64,000 nt of DNA from Streptomyces griseus (GTDB lineage Bacteria; Actinomycetota; Actinomycetes; Streptomycetales; Streptomycetaceae), in the NCBI RefSeq assembly GCF_001715295.1, contig NZ_MDKB01000003.1, forward strand, positions 513,954-577,953, written 5' to 3'. The notes below the pieces were generated by a model. That model was not told the origin of the DNA and searched no databases. It saw only the letters and a program-made list of their open reading frames with translations. Numbering within the stretch: position 1 is the stretch's first letter; each line of letters starts with the position of its first letter. The position numbers and the translations under genes are program-made. Positions 42,644 to 52,291 of the stretch are shown here, one piece after another.

Positions 42644-43480
42644 TTGCCCCGTGACGCCACCCCTCATCGCTACCTGATGTGCGCCCCGGCCCACTTCCAG
42701 GTCACCTACTCCATCAACCCGTGGATGGACCCCTCGAAACCCGTGGACCTGCCCTTGGCGGTCACCGAGTGGGAGACCCTGCGCGACCGCTACCGCGCAC
42801 TCGGCCACACCGTCGAGCTGCTCACGCCCCGCCCCGACCTGCCCGACATGGTGTTCGCCGCCAACGGCGCGACCGTCGTCGACGGCCGGGTGCTGGGCGC
42901 CCGGTTCGCCTACCGGGAGCGGTACGCCGAGGCGGAGGCCCACCGCGAGTGGTTCCGGGCGAACGGCTTCACCGAGATCCGTGAACCGGATCATGTCAAC
43001 GAGGGCGAGGGCGACTTCGCCGTCACCGCCTCCTACCTCCTGGCCGGGCGCGGCTTCCGGTCCAGCCCGCTCTCCCACGGCGAGGCGCAGGAGTTCTTCG
43101 GGCGTCCGGTGATCGGCCTGGATCTGGTGGACCCGCGCTACTACCACCTGGACACGGCGCTGTGCGTGCTCGACGACGCGGCCGACGAGATCATGTACTA
43201 CCCGGGCGCCTTCTCGCCGGGCAGCCGGTCCGTGCTGGCCCGGCTCTTCCCGGACGCGCTGATCGCCCAGGAGGCGGACGCCGCGGCCCTGGGCCTCAAC
43301 GCGGTGAGCGACGGGCGCCACGTCCTGCTCCCCCAGGAGGCGGTGGGGCTCCTCGATCCGCTGAGGGACCGGGGCTTCGAACCGGTGCCGGTGGGTCTGG
43401 GGGAACTGCTCAAGGGCGGCGGCAGTGTGAAGTGCTGCACCCAGGAGCTGCGGGCCGGGGAGAGCGCGCCCCCGAGCTGA
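42644..43480 (+). CDS. ddaH: Dimethylarginine dimethylaminohydrolase-like amidinotransferase
   Basis: A 278-residue enzyme of the guanidine-modifying fold. FAANGATVVDG, VNEGEGDF, the catalytic His in YYHLDTALCV and the catalytic Cys in GGSVKCCTQEL are visible. It should hydrolyse methylated arginines or a related guanidino compound to citrulline. I chose TTG 42644 because gaggag precedes it; the longer ATG frame starts in non-conserved sequence. A bidirectional terminator follows. Confidence 0.86.
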   Translation: MPRDATPHRYLMCAPAHFQVTYSINPWMDPSKPVDLPLAVTEWETLRDRYRALGHTVELLTPRPDLPDMVFAANGATVVDGRVLGARFAYRERYAEAEAHREWFRANGFTEIREPDHVNEGEGDFAVTASYLLAGRGFRSSPLSHGEAQEFFGRPVIGLDLVDPRYYHLDTALCVLDDAADEIMYYPGAFSPGSRSVLARLFPDALIAQEADAAALGLNAVSDGRHVLLPQEAVGLLDPLRDRGFEPVPVGLGELLKGGGSVKCCTQELRAGESAPPS

Positions 43481-43511
43481 GGCGTCCCCCGGAGACGGAG
43501 GGCGCCTCAGC
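43476..43511. terminator. Bidirectional terminator overlapping both stop codons
   Basis: gctgaggcg pairs with cgcctcagc, extended by ccc/ggg around a short loop, between convergent genes. Confidence 0.6.
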
Positions 43512-44505
43512 CGTCCCCGGGCGGCGGCCAGGCGTCACCCCACGCGGTGTCCCGGGCGGCACGGTAGAGCTCGCCGTGCCGCTTGGTGACCGTGGCCCGG
43601 CGCAGTCCCTCGTCCCTGGTGCAGAGCTCCAGCAGCACCTGGCCCTTGCGGATCTGGGGCCGGCGGACGACCCGGGCCTCCACCGGACCGGCGGGGAAGC
43701 GGGTCGCCACCACGTAGCTGAACTTCTCGTCCTCGTGGCTCAGCGAGCCGCCCTTCACCCGGCGGTGCAGCGACGAGCGGCTGACCCGCGCCGAGAAGTG
43801 GCACCAGTCCGTGCCCTGCTCGATGGGGCAGGAGCCGCTGTGCGGGCACGGCGCCGCGACGGTCATCCCGGCGGCGATCAGCCGGTCGCGGGCCTCGATG
43901 ACGCGGGCGTACCCGTCCGGTGTGCCGGGCTCCACGATCACCACGGCCTGGGCGGACGCGGCACAGGAGTCCACCAGCGCGGTCCGGTCCCCGGGCGTGA
44001 GCTCCTTGAGTACGTAGCTGACGGTGACCAGGTCCGTGGGGGCGGGCTCCTGGGAGTCACCGATCCTGGCCCGCTGCCAGGACGCCGCGCGCAGCGTGGG
44101 GATGCCGGAGGCGTCGGCGAGCTCACGGCCGAGGGCGAGGGCCGGCTCGGCCCAGTCCAGGACGGTCGTCCGGGGCCCCTGCTCCCAGGCGCCGGCGACG
44201 GCCCAGGTCGCCGCGCCCGTCCCCCCGCCGACGTCGGTGTGCGTGGCGGGCACCCAGTCCGGCGCGGCCGCGCGGAGTGCGGCGAGGCAGGCCCGTACGG
44301 CCTCGAAGGTCGCGGGCATCCGGTACGCGGCGTACGCGGCGACGTCCGAGCGGTCGCGCAGGACGGGGGCGTCGGTGGGGGTGGTCCCGCGGTAGCTGGC
44401 GATGAGCCGGTCGACGGCCTGCGCGGCCTGCGCGGGCGGCAGCCCGTCGAGGAGTTCGGCCAGGGCGGAGCGCAGGGCTTCCGCGGTGGGGAGGGTGGCG
44501 TTCAC
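43507..44505 (-). CDS. Rsm22-like small-subunit rRNA methyltransferase family protein
   Basis: A 332-residue SAM-binding protein. DVGGGTGAATWAVA near residue 90 is the SAM motif, VSYVLKELTPGDR follows, and the late Cys cluster (CPHSGSCPIEQG then WCHF) matches Rsm22 proteins, in which these cysteines bind an iron-sulfur cluster. The family is associated with assembly of the ribosomal small subunit. GTG 44505 gives the expected N-terminus; its ribosome binding site is weak. Confidence 0.83.
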   Translation of the reverse strand: MNATLPTAEALRSALAELLDGLPPAQAAQAVDRLIASYRGTTPTDAPVLRDRSDVAAYAAYRMPATFEAVRACLAALRAAAPDWVPATHTDVGGGTGAATWAVAGAWEQGPRTTVLDWAEPALALGRELADASGIPTLRAASWQRARIGDSQEPAPTDLVTVSYVLKELTPGDRTALVDSCAASAQAVVIVEPGTPDGYARVIEARDRLIAAGMTVAAPCPHSGSCPIEQGTDWCHFSARVSRSSLHRRVKGGSLSHEDEKFSYVVATRFPAGPVEARVVRRPQIRKGQVLLELCTRDEGLRRATVTKRHGELYRAARDTAWGDAWPPPGDG

Positions 44506-44570
44506 CGCCGAATTGTAGGCGCAGTGGGCCGTCTCTCCGCAGGCCGGCGGTCCGCACCCGTCCCGTGCGG

Positions 44571-45881
44571 TTACCCGGCCACCGCCCTGTCCTGCGGGGC
44601 GCGCTGCCAGGGCCGGCACAGCAGCAGGAAGCACGCCACGGCGGAGAGCGCGCAGACCACCTGGACCACGGCCATGGGCACGGCCGTCTCCTCCCCCGCG
44701 ATGCCGACGAGCGGCGAGGCGACGGCGCCGATGAGGAACGACGATGTGCCGAGCAGCGCCGAGGCCGACCCGGCGGCGTGCCGGGTGCGCATCAGCGCCT
44801 GGGTGTTGGTGTTCGGCATCGCCAGCCCCATGGCGGACATGAGGACGAAGAGTCCCGCCGCGACCGGCAGCAGGCCCACGTCGCCGAAGACACCGGCCGT
44901 CATCAGCAGCAGGGCGATCGCGGCGAGGGAGATGACGGCGAGTCCGAACCCGAGGGCCTTGTCCAGGCTGATCCGGCCGACCAGCACCTTGCCGTTGATC
45001 TGGCCCACGGTGATCAGCCCGATCGAGTTGATCCCGAAGAGCAGGCTGAACGTCTGCGGCGAGGCCCCGTAGATCTCCTGCATGACGAAGGGCGAGGCGC
45101 TCACGTAGGCGAAGAGCGCGGCGAAGGCGAGGCTGCCCGCGACCATGTAGCCGGTGAAGACCCGGTCGGCCAGCAGGCCGCGCATGGTCCGCAGGGCCTC
45201 GCCGATCCCGCCGGTGTGCCGCTCCGCCTCGGGAAGCGTCTCGTGCAGCCACTTCCAGACGACGAAGGTGAGGAGCAGGCCGACGCCGGTGAGCACGACG
45301 AAGATGCCGCGCCAGTCGGTGAACCGCAGTACCTGCCCGCCGATCACGGGCGCGATGACGGGGGCGACTCCGGAGATCAGCATCAGGGTGGAGAAGAACC
45401 TGGCCATCTCCATCCCGTCGTAGAGGTCGCGCACCACGGCCCGGGAGATGACGATGCCGGCGGCGCCGGCCAGGCCCTGCACCAGGCGGAAACCGATGAG
45501 CAGTTCGGCGGAGGGCGCGAAGGCGCAGATCACGGTGGCGAGGACGTAGACGGCCATGCCGAGGAGCAGCGGCCTGCGGCGTCCCCACCGGTCGCTCATC
45601 GGTCCGACGACCAGCTGACCGAGCGCCATGCCGGTGAGGCACGCGGTCAGGGTGAGCTGGACGGTCGCCGCCGGGGCGTGGAGCGCGTCGGTGACCGCCG
45701 GCAGCGCCGGGAGGTACATGTCCATCGACAGGGGCGGCAGGGCGGTGAGTCCGCCGAGTACCAGGGTGACCAGGAGTCCGGCCCGCCGTGCGGCGGCCGG
45801 GGCGGGGCCGGTCGGTGTGCGTGGGGATGGCTGCTCTTCGTGCTGTGCTCGCTGGGCCCGGCTCACGCCGCTGTCCGGCAT
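44571..45881 (-). CDS. MFS transporter, Bcr/CflA family
   Basis: A 436-residue protein with twelve membrane segments. SMDMYLPALPAVTDAL, GQLVVGPMSDRWGRRRPLL and VQGLAGAAGIVISRAVVRDL are Bcr/CflA hallmarks. Homologues export bicyclomycin, sulfonamides or dipeptides such as cysteine. It shares strand and spacing with the Rsm22-like gene but is separated by 65 bp. No regulator is adjacent. Confidence 0.87.
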   Translation of the reverse strand: MPDSGVSRAQRAQHEEQPSPRTPTGPAPAAARRAGLLVTLVLGGLTALPPLSMDMYLPALPAVTDALHAPAATVQLTLTACLTGMALGQLVVGPMSDRWGRRRPLLLGMAVYVLATVICAFAPSAELLIGFRLVQGLAGAAGIVISRAVVRDLYDGMEMARFFSTLMLISGVAPVIAPVIGGQVLRFTDWRGIFVVLTGVGLLLTFVVWKWLHETLPEAERHTGGIGEALRTMRGLLADRVFTGYMVAGSLAFAALFAYVSASPFVMQEIYGASPQTFSLLFGINSIGLITVGQINGKVLVGRISLDKALGFGLAVISLAAIALLLMTAGVFGDVGLLPVAAGLFVLMSAMGLAMPNTNTQALMRTRHAAGSASALLGTSSFLIGAVASPLVGIAGEETAVPMAVVQVVCALSAVACFLLLCRPWQRAPQDRAVAG

Positions 45882-45966
45882 CCTCGTCTCCGCTTCGTTG
45901 AATCCGCATCTATGCTCTCAGGTCAGTCGTAGTGGTCGGAACCTTTTTGCGTGAGGGCGTGCGGGC

Positions 45967-46971
45967 ATGAGCGGGACGGTGCGTTGGGGTGTTCTGGCGA
46001 CGGGCGGCATAGCCGCGACGTTCACGGCGGACCTGCTGGCGGTGAAGGACGCGGGCGCCGAGGTCGTGGCGGTCGCCTCCCGCACGGAGGGCTCCGCGAA
46101 GGCGTTCGCCGAACGGTTCGGGATCGAGCGGGCCTACGGCAGCTGGGCGGAGCTCGTCGCGGACGACGACATCGACGTCGTGTACGTGGCCACCCCGCAC
46201 TCCGCGCACCGGGAGGCGGCCGCCCTCGCCCTGGAGGCCGGCAAGCACGTGCTGTGCGAGAAGCCGTTCACGCTCAACGCGCGGGAGGCGCAGGAGCTCG
46301 TGGCCCTGGCCCGGAAGCACGGCCTCTTCCTGATGGAGGCCATGTGGACCTACTGCAATCCGGTCATCCGCCGGATGACCGAGCTGGTGCGGGACGGGGC
46401 CATCGGCGAGATCCGCACGGTGCAGGCCGACTTCGGCTTCGCGGGCACCTTCGGTGCCGGGCACCGGCTGCGCGACCCCGCGCTGGGCGGCGGTGCGCTG
46501 CTGGACCTCGGGGTCTACCCGGTGTCGTTCGCCCAGCTGTTGCTCGGTGAGCCGGACCGGGTGCAGGCGGACGCGCTGCTCTCCCCGGAGGGCGTCGACC
46601 TCAACACCGGGATGCTGCTGGGCTGGGACTCGGGTGCCACGGCGCTGCTGAGCTGTTCGATCGTCGGCGACCTGCCGACCATCGCCTCGGTGACGGGCAC
46701 GGCGGGGCGGATCGACTTCCCGCAGGGCTTCTTCCACCCCGAGCGTCTCGTCCTGCACCGGCCGGGCCGGGAGCCCGAGGAGGTCACCACCGGCCCCGGC
46801 CCGCAGGGACTGTCGGGCATGCAGTACGAGGCGGTCGAGGTGATGCGGTCCGTCCTGGCGGGCGAGACGGAGTCCCCGCTGGTGCCGCTGGACGGCTCGC
46901 TCGCCGTGATGCGGACGCTCGACGCGGTCCGTGACCGCATCGGCGTCCGCTATCCGGCGGACGGGCGCTGA
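45967..46971 (+). CDS. Gfo/Idh/MocA-family oxidoreductase
   Basis: A 334-residue NAD(P)-dependent dehydrogenase. The Rossmann motif is VLATGGIAATFTADL, with VAVASRT, DVVYVATPHSAHREAA and the family signature GKHVLCEKPF, whose Lys takes part in catalysis; FMEAMW is modified to FLMEAMWTYCNP. Substrates are usually sugars or trans-dihydrodiols. No sugar pathway genes are adjacent, so the substrate is open. Confidence 0.87.
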   Translation: MSGTVRWGVLATGGIAATFTADLLAVKDAGAEVVAVASRTEGSAKAFAERFGIERAYGSWAELVADDDIDVVYVATPHSAHREAAALALEAGKHVLCEKPFTLNAREAQELVALARKHGLFLMEAMWTYCNPVIRRMTELVRDGAIGEIRTVQADFGFAGTFGAGHRLRDPALGGGALLDLGVYPVSFAQLLLGEPDRVQADALLSPEGVDLNTGMLLGWDSGATALLSCSIVGDLPTIASVTGTAGRIDFPQGFFHPERLVLHRPGREPEEVTTGPGPQGLSGMQYEAVEVMRSVLAGETESPLVPLDGSLAVMRTLDAVRDRIGVRYPADGR

Positions 46972-46979
46972 CGCCGGGC

Positions 46980-47005
46980 CGGGCCCCTCGGTGCCGGGGC
47001 CCGGG
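46980..47005. terminator. Terminator between convergent oxidoreductase and phoD genes
   Basis: ccgggcccc and ggggcccgg pair around tcggtgcc; the flanks extend the stem imperfectly. Confidence 0.6.
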
Positions 47006-47010
47006 CCCGG

Positions 47011-48681
47011 TCACGCCGGGGTGAGCCCCGGGTTCCCCGCCTCGGTGACGAAGGATCCGGCCGTCGTGAGGGGCGCGCCGGGCGTGGTGACCGCCGCCAC
47101 CGTGCGGAAGTCGGCGCGCGCCCGGTCCTCGCGGAGTTCGACGACGGCGTACCCCCGGCGGCCGTTGTAGAACTTCATGTGCGGGTTGGCCCGGGTCAGG
47201 TTGTCCCAGTTGGCCGGCTTCTCGGAGCCGTTCCTACCGCTGGAGACCGAGGTGGCGACGATCTCCGTGCCGACGGTCCGGGAGGCCGGGTCGTCGAAGT
47301 CCTTCTTCAGGTCGAAGCCGTAGCCGACGTGCACGTCTCCGGTGAGCACCATCAGGTTCTCGATCCCGGCGGCCTCGGCCCCGTCCATGATCCGCTGCCG
47401 GGAGGCCGGGTAGCCGTCCCACGAGTCCATGGAGAGCTTGTAGGCGTCGGTCGGCACGTCGCGCCGCTGGGCGAAGGTGACCTGCTGGGGTACGACGTTC
47501 CACTGCGCGCGGGACGTCTTCCAGCCGTCGAGCAGCCAGCGCTCCTGGGCGGCGCCCGTCATGGTGCGCGCCGGGTCCTCGGACTCCGGTCCGGGGATCT
47601 TCCAGCCGTCTCCGTACGCCTGGTTGCTGCGGTACTGGCGGGTGTCGAGGATGTCGAACTGGGCGAGCCGGCCGAACCGCAGCCGGCGGTAGAGCCGCAT
47701 GTCGGGGCCGGTGGGCCGCTGCGGGGCGCGCAGCGGCTGGTTCTCCCAGTAGGCGCGGTAGGCGGCGGCCCGGCGCAGCAGGAACTCCTCGGGCGGGACG
47801 TCGTTCTCGGGGGTGTCGCCCGCGTAGTTGTTCTCCGTCTCGTGGTCGTCCCAGGTGACGACGAAGGGGTGCGCGGCATGGGCGGCGCGCAGGTCCGGGT
47901 CGGACTTGTAGAGGCCGTACCGCATCCGGTAGTCGTCCAGCGTGATCGTCTCGCGGGCGAAGTGGGCCGGCAGGACGCGGTCGGTGTAGCCGCGGGCGCC
48001 TCCGGTGGCGGTGACCGCGTACTCGTAGAGGTAGTCGCCGAGGTGGAAGACCACGTCGACGTCCTCGGACGCGAGGTGCCCGTAGGCGGTGAAGTAGCCG
48101 TCGTGGTAGGCCTGGCAGGAGACGGCGGCCAGGGTCATCGAGCCGTTGCGGGCGCCGGGGGAGGGCGCGGTGCGGGTGCGGCCGGTGGGGCTGATCCAGC
48201 TGCCGGCGCGGAAGCGGTAGTAGAAGGTCCGGTCGGAGTCCAGGCCGTCGACGTCGACGTGGACGCTGTGCGCGAACTCGGGGTGGGCGGTGGCTGAGCC
48301 GCGCCGGACGACGCGGCGGAAGCGCTCGTCGCGGGCGATCTCCCAGCGGACCTGGACGCGGTCGGCGGGCAGTCCGCCGTCGGCGTCGTAGGGGCGGGGG
48401 GCGAGTCTCGTCCACAGGAGGACCGAGTCGGGCAGCGGGTCCCCGGAGGCCACACCCAGGGTGAAGGGGTCCTCGGTGATCCGGCGGGCGTCGAGTTCGG
48501 CGGCGCTCGCGCTGCCTGCGGCCGGCAGGCCGGCGGCGAAGGCCAGGGCCGCTGCGGCGCCGGTGACCGTGAGGAAACGGCGGCGGCCCACGCCGGACCC
48601 GAGGCGCCGGGCAGCCTCGCGGAACTCGGCGGAGTGCCCGTGCCGGTCGCCGGGCGTGCGGGTGATCTGTGCGGGTGTCAT
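47011..48681 (-). CDS. phoD: Alkaline phosphatase D (PhoD)
   Basis: A 556-residue secreted metallophosphoesterase with a Tat signal (GRRRFLTVTG, residues 32-41). The N-terminal Fn3-like domain is followed by the catalytic region: FHLGDYLYEYA, TWDDHETENNYAGD and NLMVLTGDVHVGYG supply Asp, His and Asn metal ligands. PhoD enzymes release phosphate from diesters and teichoic acids outside the cell, usually under PhoP control. I did not find an unambiguous PHO box in the 142 bp upstream. Confidence 0.93.
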   Translation of the reverse strand: MTPAQITRTPGDRHGHSAEFREAARRLGSGVGRRRFLTVTGAAAALAFAAGLPAAGSASAAELDARRITEDPFTLGVASGDPLPDSVLLWTRLAPRPYDADGGLPADRVQVRWEIARDERFRRVVRRGSATAHPEFAHSVHVDVDGLDSDRTFYYRFRAGSWISPTGRTRTAPSPGARNGSMTLAAVSCQAYHDGYFTAYGHLASEDVDVVFHLGDYLYEYAVTATGGARGYTDRVLPAHFARETITLDDYRMRYGLYKSDPDLRAAHAAHPFVVTWDDHETENNYAGDTPENDVPPEEFLLRRAAAYRAYWENQPLRAPQRPTGPDMRLYRRLRFGRLAQFDILDTRQYRSNQAYGDGWKIPGPESEDPARTMTGAAQERWLLDGWKTSRAQWNVVPQQVTFAQRRDVPTDAYKLSMDSWDGYPASRQRIMDGAEAAGIENLMVLTGDVHVGYGFDLKKDFDDPASRTVGTEIVATSVSSGRNGSEKPANWDNLTRANPHMKFYNGRRGYAVVELREDRARADFRTVAAVTTPGAPLTTAGSFVTEAGNPGLTPA

Positions 48682-48823
48682 GTGCCCCTCCCCTGCCGGA
48701 TGTTGTCAGAGGCATTGGAATGCGCGGCGACGACGTACCGTTGGCGGGTACACATCGCCCTCATGGCGGTGCGATGAGCACCGGGTGCCGGTCGCCGCCC
48801 GGCCTCGCGTACGCTGCCGGGCC

Positions 48824-49579
48824 ATGGACTCCGAGCAGTCGATCGCTGTGGTGACAGGTGCGGGATCGGGCATCGGCAGGGCCGTCGCCCTCACTCTCTC
48901 GGGCGCGGGCTGGACGGTGGTCCTGGCGGGGCGGCGGCCCCTGCCGCTGGAGGAGACCGCCGCCGCGGCCGGGCCGGGCACCGCGGTGTGCGTCCCCGCC
49001 GACGTGACCGACCCGGACCAGGTGGCGGCCCTCTTCTCCGGGGTACGGGAGCGCTTCGGGCGGCTGGACCTGCTCTTCAACAACGCGGGTACGTTCGGCC
49101 CGGCCGGCACGCCCCTGGAGGACCTCGCCCACGAGGACTGGCGCACGGTGGTGGACGTCAACCTGACGGGGGCGTTCCTGTGCGCGCAGGGGGCGTACCG
49201 CCTGATGAAGGATCAGGACCCGCAGGGCGGACGGATCATCAACAACGGGTCCGTCTCGGCGCACGCGCCCCGCCCGCACTCGGTGGCGTACACGGCGACG
49301 AAGCACGCCCTGACGGGCCTGACGAAGTCGTTGTCCCTGGACGGGCGTCCGTACCGGATCGCCTGCGGGCAGATCGACATCGGCAACGCGGCGACCGACA
49401 TGACGGAGCGGATGCGGAGCGGGATCCTCCAGGCGAACGGCGAGACGGCCGTCGAGCCGGTGATGGCGGCGGACGACGTGGCCCGCACGGTCCTGCACAT
49501 GGCGCAGCTGCCGCTGGAGGCCAACGTGCAGTTCGCGACGGTCATGGCGACGGCCATGCCGTACGTCGGCCGGGGCTGA
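48824..49579 (+). CDS. Short-chain dehydrogenase/reductase
   Basis: A 251-residue SDR with the NAD(P)-binding motif TGAGSGIGRAVALTLSGAG, NNAG, and the catalytic Ser (NGSVSA), Tyr and Lys (YTATKHAL). The cofactor loop AGRRP suggests NADPH. The C-terminus is short and lacks substrate-specific features. It is divergent from phoD. The substrate is unknown. Confidence 0.87.
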   Translation: MDSEQSIAVVTGAGSGIGRAVALTLSGAGWTVVLAGRRPLPLEETAAAAGPGTAVCVPADVTDPDQVAALFSGVRERFGRLDLLFNNAGTFGPAGTPLEDLAHEDWRTVVDVNLTGAFLCAQGAYRLMKDQDPQGGRIINNGSVSAHAPRPHSVAYTATKHALTGLTKSLSLDGRPYRIACGQIDIGNAATDMTERMRSGILQANGETAVEPVMAADDVARTVLHMAQLPLEANVQFATVMATAMPYVGRG

Positions 49580-49725
49580 CCCCCACCGCGTCCGCCGCCC
49601 GTGCGCGTCCCCGAACACCCCCCAGGACGACGGAGTTTGCCGATTTCCGCGCGACGGACACGGCGCGGGGGTACTCCCCGTATGCTGCTGACCTTCACCG
49701 GAAACACACAGAAGGACCACGTCGC

Positions 49726-50187
49726 ATGCACATACGCTCCGCCGCGCCCCTCGCCCTGGCAGCCGCCGCGCTCGCGGGCTCGCTCCTCGCCACGGCTCCC
49801 GCTTCCGCCGCCTCGCACCAGGGGGGCCTGCACCTCGGGAAGATCCAGTACGACAGCCCCGGCAAGGACACCAGGACGAACGCGTCCCTCGTGGCCGAGT
49901 ACGTGGACATCCACAACAACGGCCGGACCACGCTGCAGCTCAAGGGCTACAAGCTGAAGGACAACACGGGCTACACGTACACCTTCGGCAGCTACAGGAT
50001 CGCCGCCGGCAAGACGGTCCGCGTCCACACGGGCAAGGGCAGGAACGCCGGGGCCCACGTCTACTGGGGCCGCGGCTCGTACGTCTGGAACAACACCGGG
50101 GACAAGGCGCGGCTCATCAGGCCCGGCGGCACCCTCCTCGACTCCTGCTCCTGGACGAAGGGCAGCGGCGTCAAGGCCTGCCACTGA
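49726..50187 (+). CDS. Secreted lamin-tail-domain protein
   Basis: A 153-residue protein with a signal peptide cleaved after APASA. The mature part is an Ig-like lamin-tail domain: IQYDSPG, EYVDIHNNGRTTLQLKGY, YTYTFGSYRIAAGKTVRVHTG and WNNTGDKARLI. Small secreted LTD proteins are widespread in streptomycetes and may bind surface or nucleic acid ligands; function unknown. ATG 49726 follows agaagga. Confidence 0.87.
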   Translation: MHIRSAAPLALAAAALAGSLLATAPASAASHQGGLHLGKIQYDSPGKDTRTNASLVAEYVDIHNNGRTTLQLKGYKLKDNTGYTYTFGSYRIAAGKTVRVHTGKGRNAGAHVYWGRGSYVWNNTGDKARLIRPGGTLLDSCSWTKGSGVKACH

Positions 50188-50343
50188 CCGCGGTGACGGG
50201 CCGCCGCGTGCTGGGGGGCACGCGGCGGCCTGGGGCGGCCCGGGGTCCCGGACCCCGGGTCGTCCCGGGCACGGGGGCGGCGGGGGGACTGGCCGGTGCG
50301 AGCCGGGGGAATGCGCCCGCCCCGCCCTCGGTTGTCCAGCGAC

Positions 50344-51198
50344 ATGAGCCGACCTTCCCGCACTCACGTCCTGCGCTACACCGCCTTCTCCGCCGACCCG
50401 GCGGGCGGCAACCCGGCCGGGGTCGTCCTGGACGCCTCGGGGCTCGACGACGCGGCGATGCTCTCGATCGCCGCAGAACTCGGGTACAGCGAGTCGGCGT
50501 TCCTCACCGAGCCGGACGGCCGGGGCGGTCACACGGTCCGCTACTTCAGCCCGAAGGCCGAGGTCCCCTTCTGCGGCCACGCCACGGTCGCGGCGGCCCT
50601 CGCCCTGGCCGAACGCGATGGCCCGGGTGACCTGCTGTTCCGCACCCCCGCGGGTACGGTCCCGGTCACGGTGGCCCGGACGGACGGCGAACTCCGCGCG
50701 ACGCTCACCAGCGTCGAGCCCCGGGTCATGGACGTGGCCCCGGAGGAGGTGACGGAGGCCCTGGCCGCCCTGGGCTGGCCGGCCGCCGATCTGGACCCGG
50801 ACCTGCCGCCCCGCATCGCCTACGCGGGCGCCCGCCACCTGGTGCTGGCGGCCGCGACCCGGGAACGGCTGGCGGACCTGTCCTACGACTTCGCCCGCCT
50901 CGAGGCGCTCATGCACCGGCTCGACCTGACGACCGTGCAGCTGGTCCGGCGCGCGTCCGCCTCGGTCTTCCACGTCCGCGACCCGTTCCCGGTCGGCGGC
51001 GTGGTCGAGGACCCGGCCACGGGTGCGGCGGCGGCCGCCTTCGGGGCGTACGCACGCGAGCTGGGGCTCGTCGCGGACGACGCGGTCCTCACCCTGCACC
51101 AGGGTGAGGACATGGGCCGCCCCGGCACGCTCACCGTCGAACTGCGCCCGGGGGACGCCCGGATCCGGGTGAGCGGTACGGGCACCCGGATCTCCTGA
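50344..51198 (+). CDS. PhzF-family isomerase
   Basis: A 284-residue PhzF-fold protein with both halves complete: ADPAGGNPAGVV, MLSIAAELGYSESAF (catalytic Glu present), FCGHATVAAALAL and VEDPATGAAAAAFGAYARE. It differs in that Glu from the shorter paralogue at 35290. The reaction is probably isomerisation of a small acid, but the substrate is unknown. Convergent with an aldo/keto reductase gene. Confidence 0.86.
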   Translation: MSRPSRTHVLRYTAFSADPAGGNPAGVVLDASGLDDAAMLSIAAELGYSESAFLTEPDGRGGHTVRYFSPKAEVPFCGHATVAAALALAERDGPGDLLFRTPAGTVPVTVARTDGELRATLTSVEPRVMDVAPEEVTEALAALGWPAADLDPDLPPRIAYAGARHLVLAAATRERLADLSYDFARLEALMHRLDLTTVQLVRRASASVFHVRDPFPVGGVVEDPATGAAAAAFGAYARELGLVADDAVLTLHQGEDMGRPGTLTVELRPGDARIRVSGTGTRIS

Positions 51199-51210
51199 CC
51201 CGGCCCACGG

Positions 51211-51234
51211 CTACGGCTACGGCTACGGCTACGG
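51211..51234 (+). repeat. Four tandem ctacgg hexamers
   Basis: Four perfect copies of a 6-bp unit. One copy provides the stop codon of the aldo/keto reductase on the minus strand. Likely slippage-prone. Confidence 0.8.
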
Positions 51235-52230
51235 TGCGAGCAGTCCGGCGATCTCCGCCAGCTGACCGGGCCGCAGCGGGCCGTGGGCGAGGGCGGCCGC
51301 GTTCTCCTCGACCTGGGCGACCGTACGGAAGCCGGGGATCGGCACCGCCCGACCGCTGCGGGCCCACAGCCAGCCGAGGGCGCCCTGGGCGAGGGTGCGG
51401 CCGTCCGCGGTCAGCACCTCCCGGATCGCCTCGACCCGCGCGGCCCAGTGCGCCGACGGGACGCCGCCCGCCCGGAACCAGTGCAGCCATGCGGGCGGGT
51501 CGGACCGGATGTCCCCGGCCGCCGCCCGCCGGACCGGGTCGCGCCCTCCGGTCAGCAGGCCCATGGCCAGGGGGCTCCGGACGATGCCGAGCAGACCCCG
51601 CTCCTCGCAGAGGTCCGGCATGCGGGGAGCGTCCTCCAGCACGTTGCACGCGTACTGGACGGCGGCGCAGTGCGCGCCCTCGGCGAAGAGCGCCGCGCGC
51701 TCGGGGTCGTCGGTGCTCCACCCGTAGGCCCGGATCAGCCCTTCGGCGACGAAGCCCTCGCAGGCCTCGCGCAGTGCGGCCGCCTCCTCGGGCGGGGTGT
51801 CGCCCAGGTGCAGCTGGAAGAGGTCGATGCGGTCGGTCCCCAGCCTGCGCAGGGACGCGACGAGTGCCTCACGGGCGTAGGCGGGCGACCGGTCGGCTCC
51901 GTCCATCACCCGCGTGCGCTCGTCGAACAGGTTGCCCCACTTGGTGGCGACGACGGCCTCGTCCCGGCGTCCCGCGAGCGCCCGGCCCAGCACGCGTTCG
52001 CTGTGCCCGGCGCCGTAGACGTCCGCCGTGTCGAAGAAGCGCACCCCCAGCTCCAGTGCCTGGCGGACCGCCGCCACCGACTCCTCGTCGTCCACCCGGC
52101 CCCAGCCGAGCGGGCTGCCGTCCGGCGCCGACCACTCTCCGCCGATCGCCCAGCACCCGAGGCCCAGCGCGCCGACCTCGATCCCGCTGCCGCCCAGCAC
52201 CCTCGTCCGCCAGTTCGTCTCCGTGTCCAT
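51229..52230 (-). CDS. Aldo/keto reductase
   Basis: A 333-residue TIM-barrel oxidoreductase. GVRFFDTADVYGAGHSERVLG carries the catalytic Asp and Tyr, VATKWGNLF the Lys, and FQLHLGD the His position. The family reduces carbonyls with NADPH. ATG 52230 is chosen over 52269, because the extra residues are unconserved. The C-terminus ends in the hexamer repeat tract. Confidence 0.87.
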   Translation of the reverse strand: MDTETNWRTRVLGGSGIEVGALGLGCWAIGGEWSAPDGSPLGWGRVDDEESVAAVRQALELGVRFFDTADVYGAGHSERVLGRALAGRRDEAVVATKWGNLFDERTRVMDGADRSPAYAREALVASLRRLGTDRIDLFQLHLGDTPPEEAAALREACEGFVAEGLIRAYGWSTDDPERAALFAEGAHCAAVQYACNVLEDAPRMPDLCEERGLLGIVRSPLAMGLLTGGRDPVRRAAAGDIRSDPPAWLHWFRAGGVPSAHWAARVEAIREVLTADGRTLAQGALGWLWARSGRAVPIPGFRTVAQVEENAAALAHGPLRPGQLAEIAGLLAP

Positions 52231-52291
52231 GGGCGCAGAAGCTACGGGTTGGAGTGCACGAGAGGTCAACCGTCTCCCGCCGACCGCTCCG